A stretch of 9,654 bases of DNA from an uncultured Porphyromonas sp. (GCA_946997275.1 CAMPUN010000023.1:1-9654), one strand, 5' to 3'; counted from the stretch's first letter, positions 1 through 7,394 are shown. Program-made: numbers and translations. The notes: a model not told the origin generated them from the letters alone.

Positions 1-1013
1 CCGCACAGCATAAAGAAGGGACCCCAGCTAGTGTAGTCCGCATAGAGATATCCCGTGGTAGAGATGAGTGAGACGATCTGAAAGAAGGAATCACGCAGTG
101 CTTTCCCCAGGTGAGGCTGTATGCTGTTGAGGACAAGGTGCAGGGCGACGAGAGAGGCTGTGACGAAGATGATGCCGAGGAACCAGCGGGTCTGCTCGTC
201 TCGGAAGAGTTGCTTGACCTGCCCCTTGAAGGCAAAGTAGATGAGCGTCATGTTTAGGCCCCCGATCACCATAAAGATCATCAGGATCGTCTCGAAGTAG
301 GGACTATTGATCACCTCAAAGGGCTGATCGTATATAGAGAAGCCTCCAGTTGAGATGCAAGTCAAAGCAACGCAGGAAGCGTCAAACCAAGGTATCGGCG
401 TGAGTCGTAGCAAGACGATCAGTACCAGCGTCAGTAAGGTATAGACTGCCGAGAGGCGTATGGCGACCTCCTTGATCCGTGGCATAAAGCGGTCGTGATC
501 CACGCCCGTCACCTCAGCTTGGTAGAGGAGACCAGTGTCTTTGCCCAGCACGGGGCTCAGGGCGAGGGAGAAGACGACGATACCGATACCGCCCTGCCAC
601 TGGGTGATGGAGCGCCAGAAGAGGATCCCCTTGGGGAGGTGCTCCACAGAGGTAAAGGTTGAGGCGCCCGTAGTGGTAAAGCCCGAGACCGACTCAAAGA
701 GCGCATTGCTAAAGTGGGGCAGGTAACCCCCTACGAGAAAGGGAATCATACCAATCAGAGCTACCACCAGCCAAGTCATCGCCACGGCGAGCATAGCCTC
801 ACGACGACCGAGCTTGTCACTATACTTGAGTCGTCCGAACCAGAGGCAGCCGAGCCCGATCAGCAGAGCACAGCCTAGCGTGACTAGGAGAGGAGCCACA
901 GCGTGATCCTGCATGAGGAGGGAGACCACAATGCAGAGGAGCAAAAAGAGACATTCGATGAGGCACATGGCTCCCACGATGCTCCCCACGAAGGGTAGGT
1001 TGATACGTCTCAT
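1..1013 (-). CDS. trkH: TrkH-family potassium uptake channel, partial (C-terminus beyond the window edge)
   Basis: Integral membrane subunit of a Trk/Ktr-type K+ uptake system; it forms the ion path and is gated by cytoplasmic TrkA. I translated 337 complete codons from the ATG at 1013-1011 (MRRINLPFVG...). Hydrophobic segments lie at about residues 8-34, 40-60, 74-96, 136-152, 185-205, 240-262 and 278-295. Three of the four selectivity-filter loops are visible: SGFTTTGAS (110-118), CISTGGF (219-225) and ISTTGY (317-321). The motif QWQGGIGIVV (138-147) is typical of the family. The fourth pore repeat is missing because the window ends, not because the frame breaks; family members have about 480 residues, so about 145 are missing. 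The gene starts 64 bp after the trkA stop on the same strand, so it is probably the third gene of the dxs-trkA-trkH unit. No clear Shine-Dalgarno sequence precedes it, which is common in Bacteroidetes. Confidence 0.94.
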   Translation of the reverse strand, partial: MRRINLPFVGSIVGAMCLIECLFLLLCIVVSLLMQDHAVAPLLVTLGCALLIGLGCLWFGRLKYSDKLGRREAMLAVAMTWLVVALIGMIPFLVGGYLPHFSNALFESVSGFTTTGASTFTSVEHLPKGILFWRSITQWQGGIGIVVFSLALSPVLGKDTGLLYQAEVTGVDHDRFMPRIKEVAIRLSAVYTLLTLVLIVLLRLTPIPWFDASCVALTCISTGGFSIYDQPFEVINSPYFETILMIFMVIGGLNMTLIYFAFKGQVKQLFRDEQTRWFLGIIFVTASLVALHLVLNSIQPHLGKALRDSFFQIVSLISTTGYLYADYTSWGPFFMLC

Positions 1014-1077
1014 GCGCTTGCTTTCGTCAGATAGGTTTTGGAAGGATCAGAAAAAGGGATTCGCTAGTTGTGGTGCT

Positions 1078-2421
1078 TTAGTCAAAGAGCTTAGCGAGTC
1101 GCTCCATAGGCGTATTGGTACAGAAGACCACGACGCTGTCGTAGGGCTGGATCTCCATATTACCGTCGATCAGCATCGGCACGCCGTTGCGCACCAGCCC
1201 ACCGAGGGTGATGCCCTGCGGTATGTCTAGCTCCTTGACGGGGCGCTCGGTGATCGTCGAGCCACTCTTAGCCTGTAGCTCCGCCACGTCTGTGTGAGCG
1301 ATGGTGAGCGACTTGACCGTCTTCGTGTCGGAGCCGAGGAGCGCGTGGAAGATGTTGCCCGCGGCGATCACCTTCTTGTTGATGATCGTGCCGATATCCA
1401 GCTTCTCCGCTAGGGGGATGTAGTCAATGTTCTCCTCTTTCGCAATGGTCTTGGCCACTTGAAAACGCTTGGCAGCGAGGCAAGCGAGGATGTTCGTCTC
1501 CGAGTTCTCCGTCAGAGCGACGAAGATGCTCTCCTCGTCCAGTCCGATCTCGGAGATGAGGTTGAGATCACGGCCATCGCCGTCGTAGAGCTTGACATTG
1601 GAGGGGATCTCGTCCTCGATCTCCTTGATACGCTCTAGGTCTCGCTCGATAAGGTGAAAGTCAATATTGCTCGGAGCCTTCGAAACGGTGCGAAGCGCAA
1701 TGAGGCTTCCGCCGAGGATGACCACACGCTTGACGGGTCGTTGGTCTTTGTCGCAGTACTGACGGACAAGGTCGATGTCTTTGTTGAGGCAGGTGAAGAA
1801 GACCACGTCGCCATGCTCTATGATCGTCTGGCCATCAGGTATGAGCGTCTCCTCGCCACGCTTGATAGAGACCACGTGAAAGGCTTTGTCGCCTAGCTCC
1901 TTGGTCCAGCTCAGCGGACGCCCCACGAGGATGCTCCCCTGGCGCACCTTGACGCCCACGAGGACGAAAGCCCCGTTGAGCAGCTCCACATAGACTCTCG
2001 CCCAGGGGTGCTTGAAGCTGTTAGCGATCTCCTCTGCAGCCAGCTCCTCAGGGTAGATGAGCTGATCCACGCCTAGGCTCCCGAAGAAGCGACGGTAGTG
2101 ATCCGCCAGATAGCGGTGGTTGTTGATACGAGCGATGGTTCGCTTGGCTCCAAGTTGCGCAGCGAGCATGCAGGCCAGTAGATTCTCCGCCTCACCCGGC
2201 ATCACGCTGACGAAGAGGTCGCAGTCGTGCACCTCCGTCAGCTGCAGATCCTCCAGCTTTGTCGGATCACCCACGATCGTGTAGGCGTCAAACTTGCGCT
2301 GCACACGACGTAACAACTCCTTGTCAGAGTCAATGAGCGTCGTGGACTGCTGCTCCTCTCCCGACAACCTATAGGCTAAGTGGGTCCCCACTTCGCCCGC
2401 TCCAGCAATAACTATTCGCAT
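1078..2421 (-). CDS. trkA: TrkA, NAD-binding gating subunit of the Trk potassium transporter
   Basis: Cytoplasmic peripheral protein that binds nucleotides and opens or closes TrkH. Its 447 residues are close to the usual 450-460 and show the duplicated layout of full-length TrkA: RCK_N (about 1-120), RCK_C (about 140-225), second RCK_N (about 231-345), second RCK_C (about 370-447). The first Rossmann motif is intact: GAGEVG at 7-12 and an acidic residue after the second strand (D31). The second is degenerate, ILGGSLIA at 235-242, with alanine where the third glycine is usual; an acidic ER pair follows at 259-260 and GDG at 281-283. The start ATG lies inside the end of dxs: the two genes share 10 bp (2412-2421), which implies translational coupling. 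trkH follows 64 bp downstream, so channel and gate are made together. Confidence 0.96.
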   Translation of the reverse strand: MRIVIAGAGEVGTHLAYRLSGEEQQSTTLIDSDKELLRRVQRKFDAYTIVGDPTKLEDLQLTEVHDCDLFVSVMPGEAENLLACMLAAQLGAKRTIARINNHRYLADHYRRFFGSLGVDQLIYPEELAAEEIANSFKHPWARVYVELLNGAFVLVGVKVRQGSILVGRPLSWTKELGDKAFHVVSIKRGEETLIPDGQTIIEHGDVVFFTCLNKDIDLVRQYCDKDQRPVKRVVILGGSLIALRTVSKAPSNIDFHLIERDLERIKEIEDEIPSNVKLYDGDGRDLNLISEIGLDEESIFVALTENSETNILACLAAKRFQVAKTIAKEENIDYIPLAEKLDIGTIINKKVIAAGNIFHALLGSDTKTVKSLTIAHTDVAELQAKSGSTITERPVKELDIPQGITLGGLVRNGVPMLIDGNMEIQPYDSVVVFCTNTPMERLAKLFD

Positions 2422-4319
2422 AGCTCAGCTTTGATTCTATTATATATTGTGTCCGCATCGATGCCACAGTAGCGTCGTTGCTCGGCGACGGTGCCTTGCT
2501 CGATAAAAGCATCGGGCAGGCCAAACTGTATGAGCTTTCCTCGGAAGCCCTGACGCTGAGCCAGGGCTGCAATCCGCTCGCCCACGCCTCCGATGAGCGT
2601 CCCCTCCTCAAGCGTGGCAATGCGGTCGTAACGCTCCAGAGCCGTCGTGATCAGCTCTTCGTCTAGTGGCTTTGCAAAGATCAAGTCGTAGTGCGCCACC
2701 TCGATACCCTCAACGAGTAGACGCTCCCGCACCTCCTTGGCGGTCACACCTATGGTGCCGATGGAGAGCAATGCGATGCGTCCGCCCTCATGTAGCACAC
2801 GTCCCTTGCCTATCGGAAGGAGCTCCGCTGTACAGCGCCAGTCCACCAGCGAACCCTCGCCACGTGGGTAGCGGATCGCCATCGGGCCCTCCTGCACCTC
2901 GTAAGCCGTGCGCATCAGGTGGCGCAGGTAGTGCTCATTCATCGGAGCCGCAACCGTCATATTCGGGACAGTGCAGAGGTAAGCTAGGTCAAAGGCTCCC
3001 TGATGCGTCGCTCCATCCTGACCGACCAAGCCAGCACGGTCGATGCAGAGGACTACGTGGTAGCCTGGCAGAGCGACATCGTGTATGATCTGGTCATAAG
3101 CGCGCTGTAGGAAAGAGGAGTAAATGACACAAAACGGGATCATCCCCTCACGCGCCATCCCTGCGCTAAAGGTCACTGCGTGCGCCTCCGCAATCCCCAC
3201 ATCGTAGCTTCGCTCGGGGAAGGCTCGCATCATCACATTCAGCGAACTGCCCGACGGCATGGCGGGTGTGATCCCCACGATGCGCTTGTCCTCAGTCGCC
3301 AGCTCGGTGACGGTCTCTCCGAAGACCTCTTGAAACTTCGGCGGATGCGCTCCTCGCTCGCTCTTGATACGCTCTCCCGTCTTCACATCAAAGCAACCAG
3401 GCGCATGCCATACGGTCGCATTCTCCTCGGCAGGCTTGTAGCCCTTACCTTTGATCGTCCTGAGGTGTAGTATCTTCGGGCCTCGCATCGGGAGGATGCG
3501 TCGGAGCGTCTCCACGAGATGCTCTATGTCATGCCCATCGACTGGACCAAAGTAGCGAATCCCCAAGCCGTCGAAGAAGGAGGAGTGGTTTTGCGTCAGG
3601 AGCGACTTGACACTGTTGTTGATCCGCTGGATGTTTTTCTTGCGACGATCATTTATCAGATTCATCTGTCGCAAACCACGGTAGAGGTCGTAGCGGATCG
3701 TATTGTATGCGTGACTGGTGTTGAGGTCGACGAGGTATTTGTTTAGTCCACCTACATTAGCATCGATGGACATGTTGTTATCGTTGACCACGATGAGCAG
3801 ATCGTTGGGGTAGGAGCTCACATTGTTTAGCCCCTCGAAGGCCAGCCCGCCCGTCATCGATCCATCGCCAATGACCGCCACGACGTGACGCTCCTCTTGC
3901 TTGAGCTTGGCCGCAATCGCCATGCCGAGCGCAGCCGAGATTGAGTTCGAGGCGTGCCCTGCTGGGAAAGTATCGTACTCGCTCTCGCTAGGGAGCGGAA
4001 AGCCCGAGAGCCCGCCCCACTGTCGTAGAGACTCAAAGCGATCGCGCCTTCCCGTCAAGATCTTGTGCCCATAGGCTTGATGTCCCACGTCCCAGACGAT
4101 GCGATCGTAAGGGGTACGACAGACGTAGTGGAGCGCTACCGTAAGCTCCACCGCCCCTAGACTAGATCCCAGGTGACCTGGTACGTGTGAGAGCACCTCC
4201 AGCTCATAGCGACGGAGCTCCTGACACAGCTGAGGAAGCTGCGAGAGAGAGAGCTGACGTAACTGCTGGGGCGTATCAATATGCGATAGGAGAGGGTAGT
4301 CGCTAGCGTTCATAACCAT
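2412..4319 (-). CDS. dxs: 1-deoxy-D-xylulose-5-phosphate synthase
   Basis: Cytoplasmic thiamine-diphosphate enzyme. It condenses pyruvate with glyceraldehyde 3-phosphate to give DXP and CO2, the first and usually flux-controlling step of the MEP isoprenoid pathway; DXP also feeds thiamine and pyridoxal synthesis. Its 635 residues are the normal length. Visible motifs: PGHLGSSLG (47-55) and DVGHQ (77-81) with cofactor/substrate histidines; the ThDP/Mg motif GDGSMTGG (151-158) continuing to NDNNMS (179-184); catalytic glutamate E378 in [21 protein letters not shown] (427-441) of the pyrimidine domain; and a C-terminal transketolase domain (about 500-630). Two ATG codons are possible starts, at 4319 and 4313, giving MVMNAS or MNAS; sequence alone does not decide. 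The stop overlaps the trkA start by 10 bp. dxs-trkA-trkH is, to my knowledge, a recurrent order in Bacteroidales. A promoter and a foldable leader lie upstream (see 4338-4444). Confidence 0.98.
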   Translation of the reverse strand: MVMNASDYPLLSHIDTPQQLRQLSLSQLPQLCQELRRYELEVLSHVPGHLGSSLGAVELTVALHYVCRTPYDRIVWDVGHQAYGHKILTGRRDRFESLRQWGGLSGFPLPSESEYDTFPAGHASNSISAALGMAIAAKLKQEERHVVAVIGDGSMTGGLAFEGLNNVSSYPNDLLIVVNDNNMSIDANVGGLNKYLVDLNTSHAYNTIRYDLYRGLRQMNLINDRRKKNIQRINNSVKSLLTQNHSSFFDGLGIRYFGPVDGHDIEHLVETLRRILPMRGPKILHLRTIKGKGYKPAEENATVWHAPGCFDVKTGERIKSERGAHPPKFQEVFGETVTELATEDKRIVGITPAMPSGSSLNVMMRAFPERSYDVGIAEAHAVTFSAGMAREGMIPFCVIYSSFLQRAYDQIIHDVALPGYHVVLCIDRAGLVGQDGATHQGAFDLAYLCTVPNMTVAAPMNEHYLRHLMRTAYEVQEGPMAIRYPRGEGSLVDWRCTAELLPIGKGRVLHEGGRIALLSIGTIGVTAKEVRERLLVEGIEVAHYDLIFAKPLDEELITTALERYDRIATLEEGTLIGGVGERIAALAQRQGFRGKLIQFGLPDAFIEQGTVAEQRRYCGIDADTIYNRIKAELCE

Positions 4320-4337
4320 AGTGTGTGTCTACAGATG

Positions 4338-4403
4338 AGAGGGCCTTCGGTGTCGTCTCTGCTGACCTGTGAGACAGGAGGCAAAATCCGAGGCCGGCCC
4401 TCT
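4338..4403 (-). promoter_or_regulatory. Foldable 5' leader of dxs (possible cis-regulatory RNA)
   Basis: The 66 nt between the proposed dxs promoter and the start codon are closed by a perfect 8-bp inverted repeat, AGAGGGCC (4338-4345) with GGCCCTCT (4396-4403). Inside lies a perfect 5-3-5 hairpin, CCTGT (4366-4370) with ACAGG (4374-4378). An alternative pairing, CCTTCGG (4344-4350) with CCGAGG (4388-4393), competes with the inner part of the closing stem, so two exclusive folds can be drawn. The element would sit about 20 nt before the dxs start. It does not show the conserved cores of the TPP riboswitch that I know, and I recognise no other named class. The inverted repeats are seen directly; a regulatory role is inference. 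Confidence 0.4.
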
Positions 4404-4413
4404 TACTGCACTG

Positions 4414-4444
4414 CAAAGATACTAATCTTTGCTGTCTGATAAAA
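4414..4444 (-). promoter_or_regulatory. Probable Bacteroidetes-type promoter of dxs-trkA-trkH, overlapped by a dyad
   Basis: Read on the minus strand, TATCTTTG (4421-4414) matches the Bacteroidetes -7 consensus TAnnTTTG fully. TTTT (4444-4441) stands for the -33 TTTG box with one mismatch, and the spacer is 19 bp, within the known range. Transcription would start near 4407, leaving a leader of about 85-90 nt. The -7 box lies inside a perfect inverted repeat, GCAAAGAT (4413-4420) - ACTA - ATCTTTGC (4425-4432), which could be an operator or could place a weaker box on the opposite strand (TA-ATC-TTTG, one base too long). The consensus is known from Bacteroides; use here is inferred from position. 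Confidence 0.55.
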
Positions 4445-4472
4445 GTCCCATTCACCAGCCACAGATCCAAGG

Positions 4473-4555
4473 CTTTACTTACTGTAGTAAAGAGTCTCTT
4501 CATAGGGTCCGTACCAAGCCACGGAGGAAAACGCAAATTCCTCTGTGGTTTTTTT
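4473..4555 (+). ncRNA. Candidate small RNA on the plus strand ending at an orphan terminator
   Basis: No plus-strand gene precedes the intrinsic terminator at 4519-4555: dxs, trkA and trkH are all on the other strand. Just upstream is a second perfect hairpin, CTTTACT (4473-4479), a 6-nt loop, AGTAAAG (4486-4492). Two hairpins, the last with a U-tract, is the usual shape of the 3' part of a small RNA. The 5' end is unknown; a transcript starting near 4435-4440 would be about 115-120 nt. A promoter on this strand is not convincing: the only candidate, TAATCTTTG at 4423-4431, has one base too many. The coordinates given cover only the structured part. Alternatively, the terminator stops antisense transcription leaving the dxs region. 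Confidence 0.35.
4519..4555 (+). terminator. Strong intrinsic terminator on the plus strand
   Basis: CCACGGAGGAA (4519-4529) pairs with TTCCTCTGTGG (4538-4548) over 11 bp with a single G-U wobble; the loop is 8 nt and seven Ts follow at once (4549-4555). The wobble is G-U only in plus-strand RNA (it is A-C on the minus strand), and the T-tract is on the plus strand only, so the direction is clear. Confidence 0.8.
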
Positions 4556-4565
4556 GTGCTCTTCA

Positions 4566-4652
4566 CCGAGGAACGGGAAAATTCTTCCGAACTTCGATTC
4601 CTTTCTTCCGAAGTTTCATCTCATTCTTCCGAAGAATTTTTCCGTTCCTCGG
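4566..4652. repeat. 87-bp imperfect palindrome with three 10-mers at 21-bp period
   Basis: The outer arms, 4566-4587 and 4631-4652, pair over 22 bp; the only non-Watson-Crick pair is G4577 with T4641, a G-U wobble in plus-strand RNA. The interior and arm edges contain TTCTTCCGAA three times, starting at 4582, 4603 and 4624, exactly 21 bp apart. The third copy is the core of a perfect 7-1-7 palindrome (4623-4637). An internal hairpin, AACTTCG (4590-4596) with CGAAGTT (4609-4615), is also possible. There is no T-tract after the right arm. It starts 11 bp after the plus-strand terminator. Possible roles: a dispersed REP-like element, an operator array or an RNA structure. No coding frame is credible here. 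Confidence 0.7.
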
Positions 4653-4799
4653 CGGAGCATGTTCATTTCCTAAGGGGCTGTTGGACAACGCCTCCGTGGA
4701 TATTGCTGTTTATAGGCACAGCGTGTTACGTCTGGTCGCGCATGCTCTCAGCACCTCCAGACAGTGATCGGGCCTAATTGCGAGCACCTCTATCGCACA
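4653..4799. other. Intergenic sequence without recognised gene
   Basis: I find no credible reading frame, tRNA or mobile-element end in this stretch between the palindrome and the hairpin after the LRR gene. The only structure is a loose dyad, GTCTGG and CCAGAC, enclosing 21 nt at about 4730-4762, too weak to name. Confidence 0.5.
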
Positions 4800-4845
4800 G
4801 GGTGTACCACAGAGAGATGCTGTATCCGCTCTCTACGGTACACCC
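4800..4845 (-). terminator. Long hairpin after the LRR gene, probable mRNA 3' end
   Basis: On the minus strand GGGTGTACC (4845-4837) pairs with GGTACACCC (4808-4800) over 9 bp. The stem goes on through two G-U wobbles and a further 6 bp (AGAGAG with CTCTCT), making 17 bp around a 12-nt loop. The two wobbles would be A-C mismatches on the plus strand, so the structure fits a minus-strand RNA, the strand of the LRR gene that stops 60 bp upstream. No U-tract follows, so it may act as a 3' stabiliser or a U-poor terminator. A tight dyad, AGATCC-AA-GGATCT (4883-4896), lies between it and the stop. Confidence 0.55.
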
Positions 4846-4904
4846 CGTTTATCCCCTCGTGGAGCTAAGACAAAAGGAGTTGAGATCCAAGGATCTTAAG
4901 CCTC

Positions 4905-7238
4905 CTATATAGACATCGGCACATAGAGCTTATAGCACGCATCACCGACGAGGAGGATGTAGGATCCACGCTCTAGGGATGCTGTAGCAATTGTAGCCAT
5001 ACCATCGGAACCAGAGGTGGTGGAGATAATCTCCTCCCCCGAGATGGAGACTAGGCGAATGAGCGTGTGTGGTGTCGTGCCAGCTATCTGGACCTGCCCC
5101 TCTACAAGCTCAATAGTCACAAGCTCCCGAGCACCGATATGCTCATTGCTCAAAATGACCTCTCCACGGCCATCATTTACTCCACCCTTAAAGTCAAAAG
5201 CCTGCCAATACTTAGGACGGATAATCTCAAGAAAGTCATCAGCAAATTGATTCTTCTCGCGTGTGGACTCAGAGTCTATAACCGTAATACGTCCTGCATC
5301 TATGATACATCCCTCTTGTGGTCGTACAGGGAGATCCGTGAGAAGTTGCTTCATCGCCTCTAGAGCTATGTTGTTTTGGTAGATGCGCACCTCTTGTAGG
5401 TCCTTTAGTCCTTGGAGAGAGAGGGCTTGGAGTGCATTTGCTGAGAGGTCTAGCACCTGTAGCTTTGTGTTGTGAGATAGGTCGATGCTTGTAAGATTCG
5501 TTCGAGCACAAAGTAGCGTCTCTAAGGCTCTGTTCTCCTCTAGGTTAATCGTCGCAATAGGATTCCCAGAGAGTGTGAGCTCTTGAAGTGTGAACAGCGT
5601 AGACAGATCAACGTTTGCCAGTCGATTGTCAGCTAGGTTCAACTCCATAAGATCTAGATGGATACCGCATATGATAGAGCTGAGTTGATTCCCAGACAGG
5701 TCTAGAGATTTCAGTTTACCATTGTGAGATAGATCTATCTTCGTAAGCTGATTAGAAGCGAGAGACAGGGTCTTAAGATTGGGTTGACGAGACAGGTCTA
5801 TAGCAGTCATCTTGATAGCTGGAGCTGAGAGGGAGGCTAGATCTCCTCTGATTGTAATCTCCTGGCTGGCAACGAAAGTCTTCCCCTGAGTGTCTACCGT
5901 CAGCCCCTCAAAGCGAGGCGCCGCACCGTTACTACTAGTCGCTTGAATAGTAATCGGGTCGCCTATGGGTAGAGCTGTATGAAGCGTCATGTAAGGCTCC
6001 TCCTGCGGGACGAGGAGTGTAGGATTACCATTGTTATAATCTAGCGGACGCCAACCTTTTGCCTGGAGATCTGCGATTTGCTCCTTTGAGAGATGCTCGT
6101 TTCGCTCTTGAGGACTTTGAGTATCTATGAGGGTGATTTCAGCTTTAGTTTGTGGAGAGTGTGTCGGCAAGGCTGTCAGCAGACCTGCAAGAGCAGTCCC
6201 CTGCAAATTGTTGTGGTAGCAATTTACTTTGCTAAGCTTGGTCGCCGAGGGGGACACTGTAAGCTGTGTCAGCTCATTGTCCTCGGCCAAAATATCGGTG
6301 AGCATCATGTGCTGGGATAGATCTAGTGTGCGAAGCTTATTACCAGAACATTTTAAAACCCACAAAGCCGTGTTTGACGACAGGTCAAGTGTGGCGAGTT
6401 TATTGCGAGAGCAGTCTAGATTGGTCACCCTCGGAGTCGTAGCCGGCTGTAGAGACTCTAGCTGATTACCGGCACACCATAGGAGTAGTAGCTCCGGGGT
6501 ATACGAGAGGTCTAGTGTGGTAATCTGATTATCACCACAGTCCAGAACCGAGAGTCCCGAGAGGTTCGTTAGGTCTAGCGAAGAGATCTCGTTTCCATTG
6601 CACCATAATGAAGAGAGCGCTGTCGATTTACTTAGATCCAGCGTCTGTATCTTATTATTGGCACAGGAGAAGTCGTTGAGCTGGCTAAGCGTGCTGATGT
6701 CAATAGTGGAGAGCTGATTCTTGGCGCATGACACCTTGCGCAGGTTCTTTGCCTTAGAGAGATCTAGAGAGGTCAGCTCGTTCTGATAGCAGTAAAGTCT
6801 TTGTAATCGGTCATTACCTCCTAGCGTGAGTGTCTGGAGACTATTTTCATAGCAGTTGAGCCATAGGAGATCTGGGTGCGTTGAGACATCTAGAGTCGTA
6901 ATCTTGTTCTTGAAGCACCAGAGCTTCTTAAGACTCTTAGCGTGCGTTAGGTCAAGTCCGACCAGCTGGTCATCGGAGCAGTCTAGCTCCGTGATCTCGC
7001 CTCGTATCGTAATCTCACGAGATGTAGGGGTGTAGTAGTTCTTAGCGCTCGTCTGGACAGCCTCCTCTTTGACGCCTTCGATGGTCCATGGACCATTTGC
7101 CGTGATAGTAAGATGTATCCATTCATTCGTTGCATCCTCGCCGAGCTTCAGCGTGATGTACTCCTGAGCCACAGATAGACTCGGGATAAGAAGCGCCACA
7201 AGTAGTGACAAGCAGGTAGTAACTATAGGTCGTTTCAT
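4905..7238 (-). CDS. Secreted leucine-rich-repeat protein with duplicated LRR module and T9SS-like tail
   Basis: The 777-residue product starts with a Sec signal peptide (charged MKR, hydrophobic 8-20, SVA-Q near 24/25; the mature end would be Gln, as often in Porphyromonas). Two similar modules follow. Module 1: a beta-rich cap (26-80) ending in REITIRG, LRRs of 21 residues (about 83-345, pattern L-x-C-x-x-N-x-L-x-x-L-D-L-S), and an end cap with LIDTQSPQERN and KGWRPLDYNNG (about 350-405). Module 2 repeats this: QEITIRG (459-465), LRRs (about 478-625), end cap VIDSESTREKN and YWQAFDFKGG. The last 75 residues (LVSISGEEI, LERGSYILLVGDACYKLYV) resemble a type A T9SS C-terminal domain. The repeats recall the InlJ/BspA-like LRR proteins of oral Bacteroidales, implicated in adhesion and biofilms. 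The likely site is the cell surface; the ligand is unknown. It is transcribed alone. Confidence 0.93.
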   Translation of the reverse strand: MKRPIVTTCLSLLVALLIPSLSVAQEYITLKLGEDATNEWIHLTITANGPWTIEGVKEEAVQTSAKNYYTPTSREITIRGEITELDCSDDQLVGLDLTHAKSLKKLWCFKNKITTLDVSTHPDLLWLNCYENSLQTLTLGGNDRLQRLYCYQNELTSLDLSKAKNLRKVSCAKNQLSTIDISTLSQLNDFSCANNKIQTLDLSKSTALSSLWCNGNEISSLDLTNLSGLSVLDCGDNQITTLDLSYTPELLLLWCAGNQLESLQPATTPRVTNLDCSRNKLATLDLSSNTALWVLKCSGNKLRTLDLSQHMMLTDILAEDNELTQLTVSPSATKLSKVNCYHNNLQGTALAGLLTALPTHSPQTKAEITLIDTQSPQERNEHLSKEQIADLQAKGWRPLDYNNGNPTLLVPQEEPYMTLHTALPIGDPITIQATSSNGAAPRFEGLTVDTQGKTFVASQEITIRGDLASLSAPAIKMTAIDLSRQPNLKTLSLASNQLTKIDLSHNGKLKSLDLSGNQLSSIICGIHLDLMELNLADNRLANVDLSTLFTLQELTLSGNPIATINLEENRALETLLCARTNLTSIDLSHNTKLQVLDLSANALQALSLQGLKDLQEVRIYQNNIALEAMKQLLTDLPVRPQEGCIIDAGRITVIDSESTREKNQFADDFLEIIRPKYWQAFDFKGGVNDGRGEVILSNEHIGARELVTIELVEGQVQIAGTTPHTLIRLVSISGEEIISTTSGSDGMATIATASLERGSYILLVGDACYKLYVPMSI

Positions 7239-7325
7239 AAATGTAACGGGTTGGTTTATACAAGAGTGTGGCTACATCTTCTGTCGTAGTCAATAATTCA
7301 CTATGACGAAGGTACTGTTTTTTTG

Positions 7326-7357
7326 CAAACTTCATCGTCTTCCACAACTTTGTCAAA
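7326..7357 (-). promoter_or_regulatory. Possible promoter of the LRR gene
   Basis: On the minus strand TTTG (7357-7354) is followed after 20 bp by GAAGTTTG (7333-7326), which fits the Bacteroidetes -33/-7 pattern with one mismatch in the -7 box (G for the first T). The start would be near 7318, with a leader of about 80 nt. It lies just downstream of the rng terminator, as expected for an independent unit. No ribosome-binding site is evident before the ATG at 7238. Confidence 0.38.
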
Positions 7358-7394
7358 GCTTTGCACTCAAGGGCATGAGGAGTAGACATAGCAA

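Noticed and set aside
4338..4403. TPP or other known riboswitch before dxs
   Set aside because: The conserved TPP cores (CUGAGA and the second thi-box segment) are absent; kept only as an unclassified leader structure.
4676..4692. GGGGCTGTTGGACAAC, resembling the end of an insertion sequence
   Set aside because: No matching inverted end, target duplication or transposase frame is present in the window.
4429..4767. A 112-codon plus-strand frame beginning with TTG in the dxs/LRR intergenic region
   Set aside because: It runs straight through the terminator and the 87-bp palindrome, starts with a rare codon and has no protein-like composition; the RNA structures explain the region better.
7123..7389. 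An 88-codon minus-strand frame ahead of and overlapping the LRR gene
   Set aside because: It overlaps the signal-peptide region of the LRR gene in another frame and shows no motif; the LRR start is well supported by its signal peptide.
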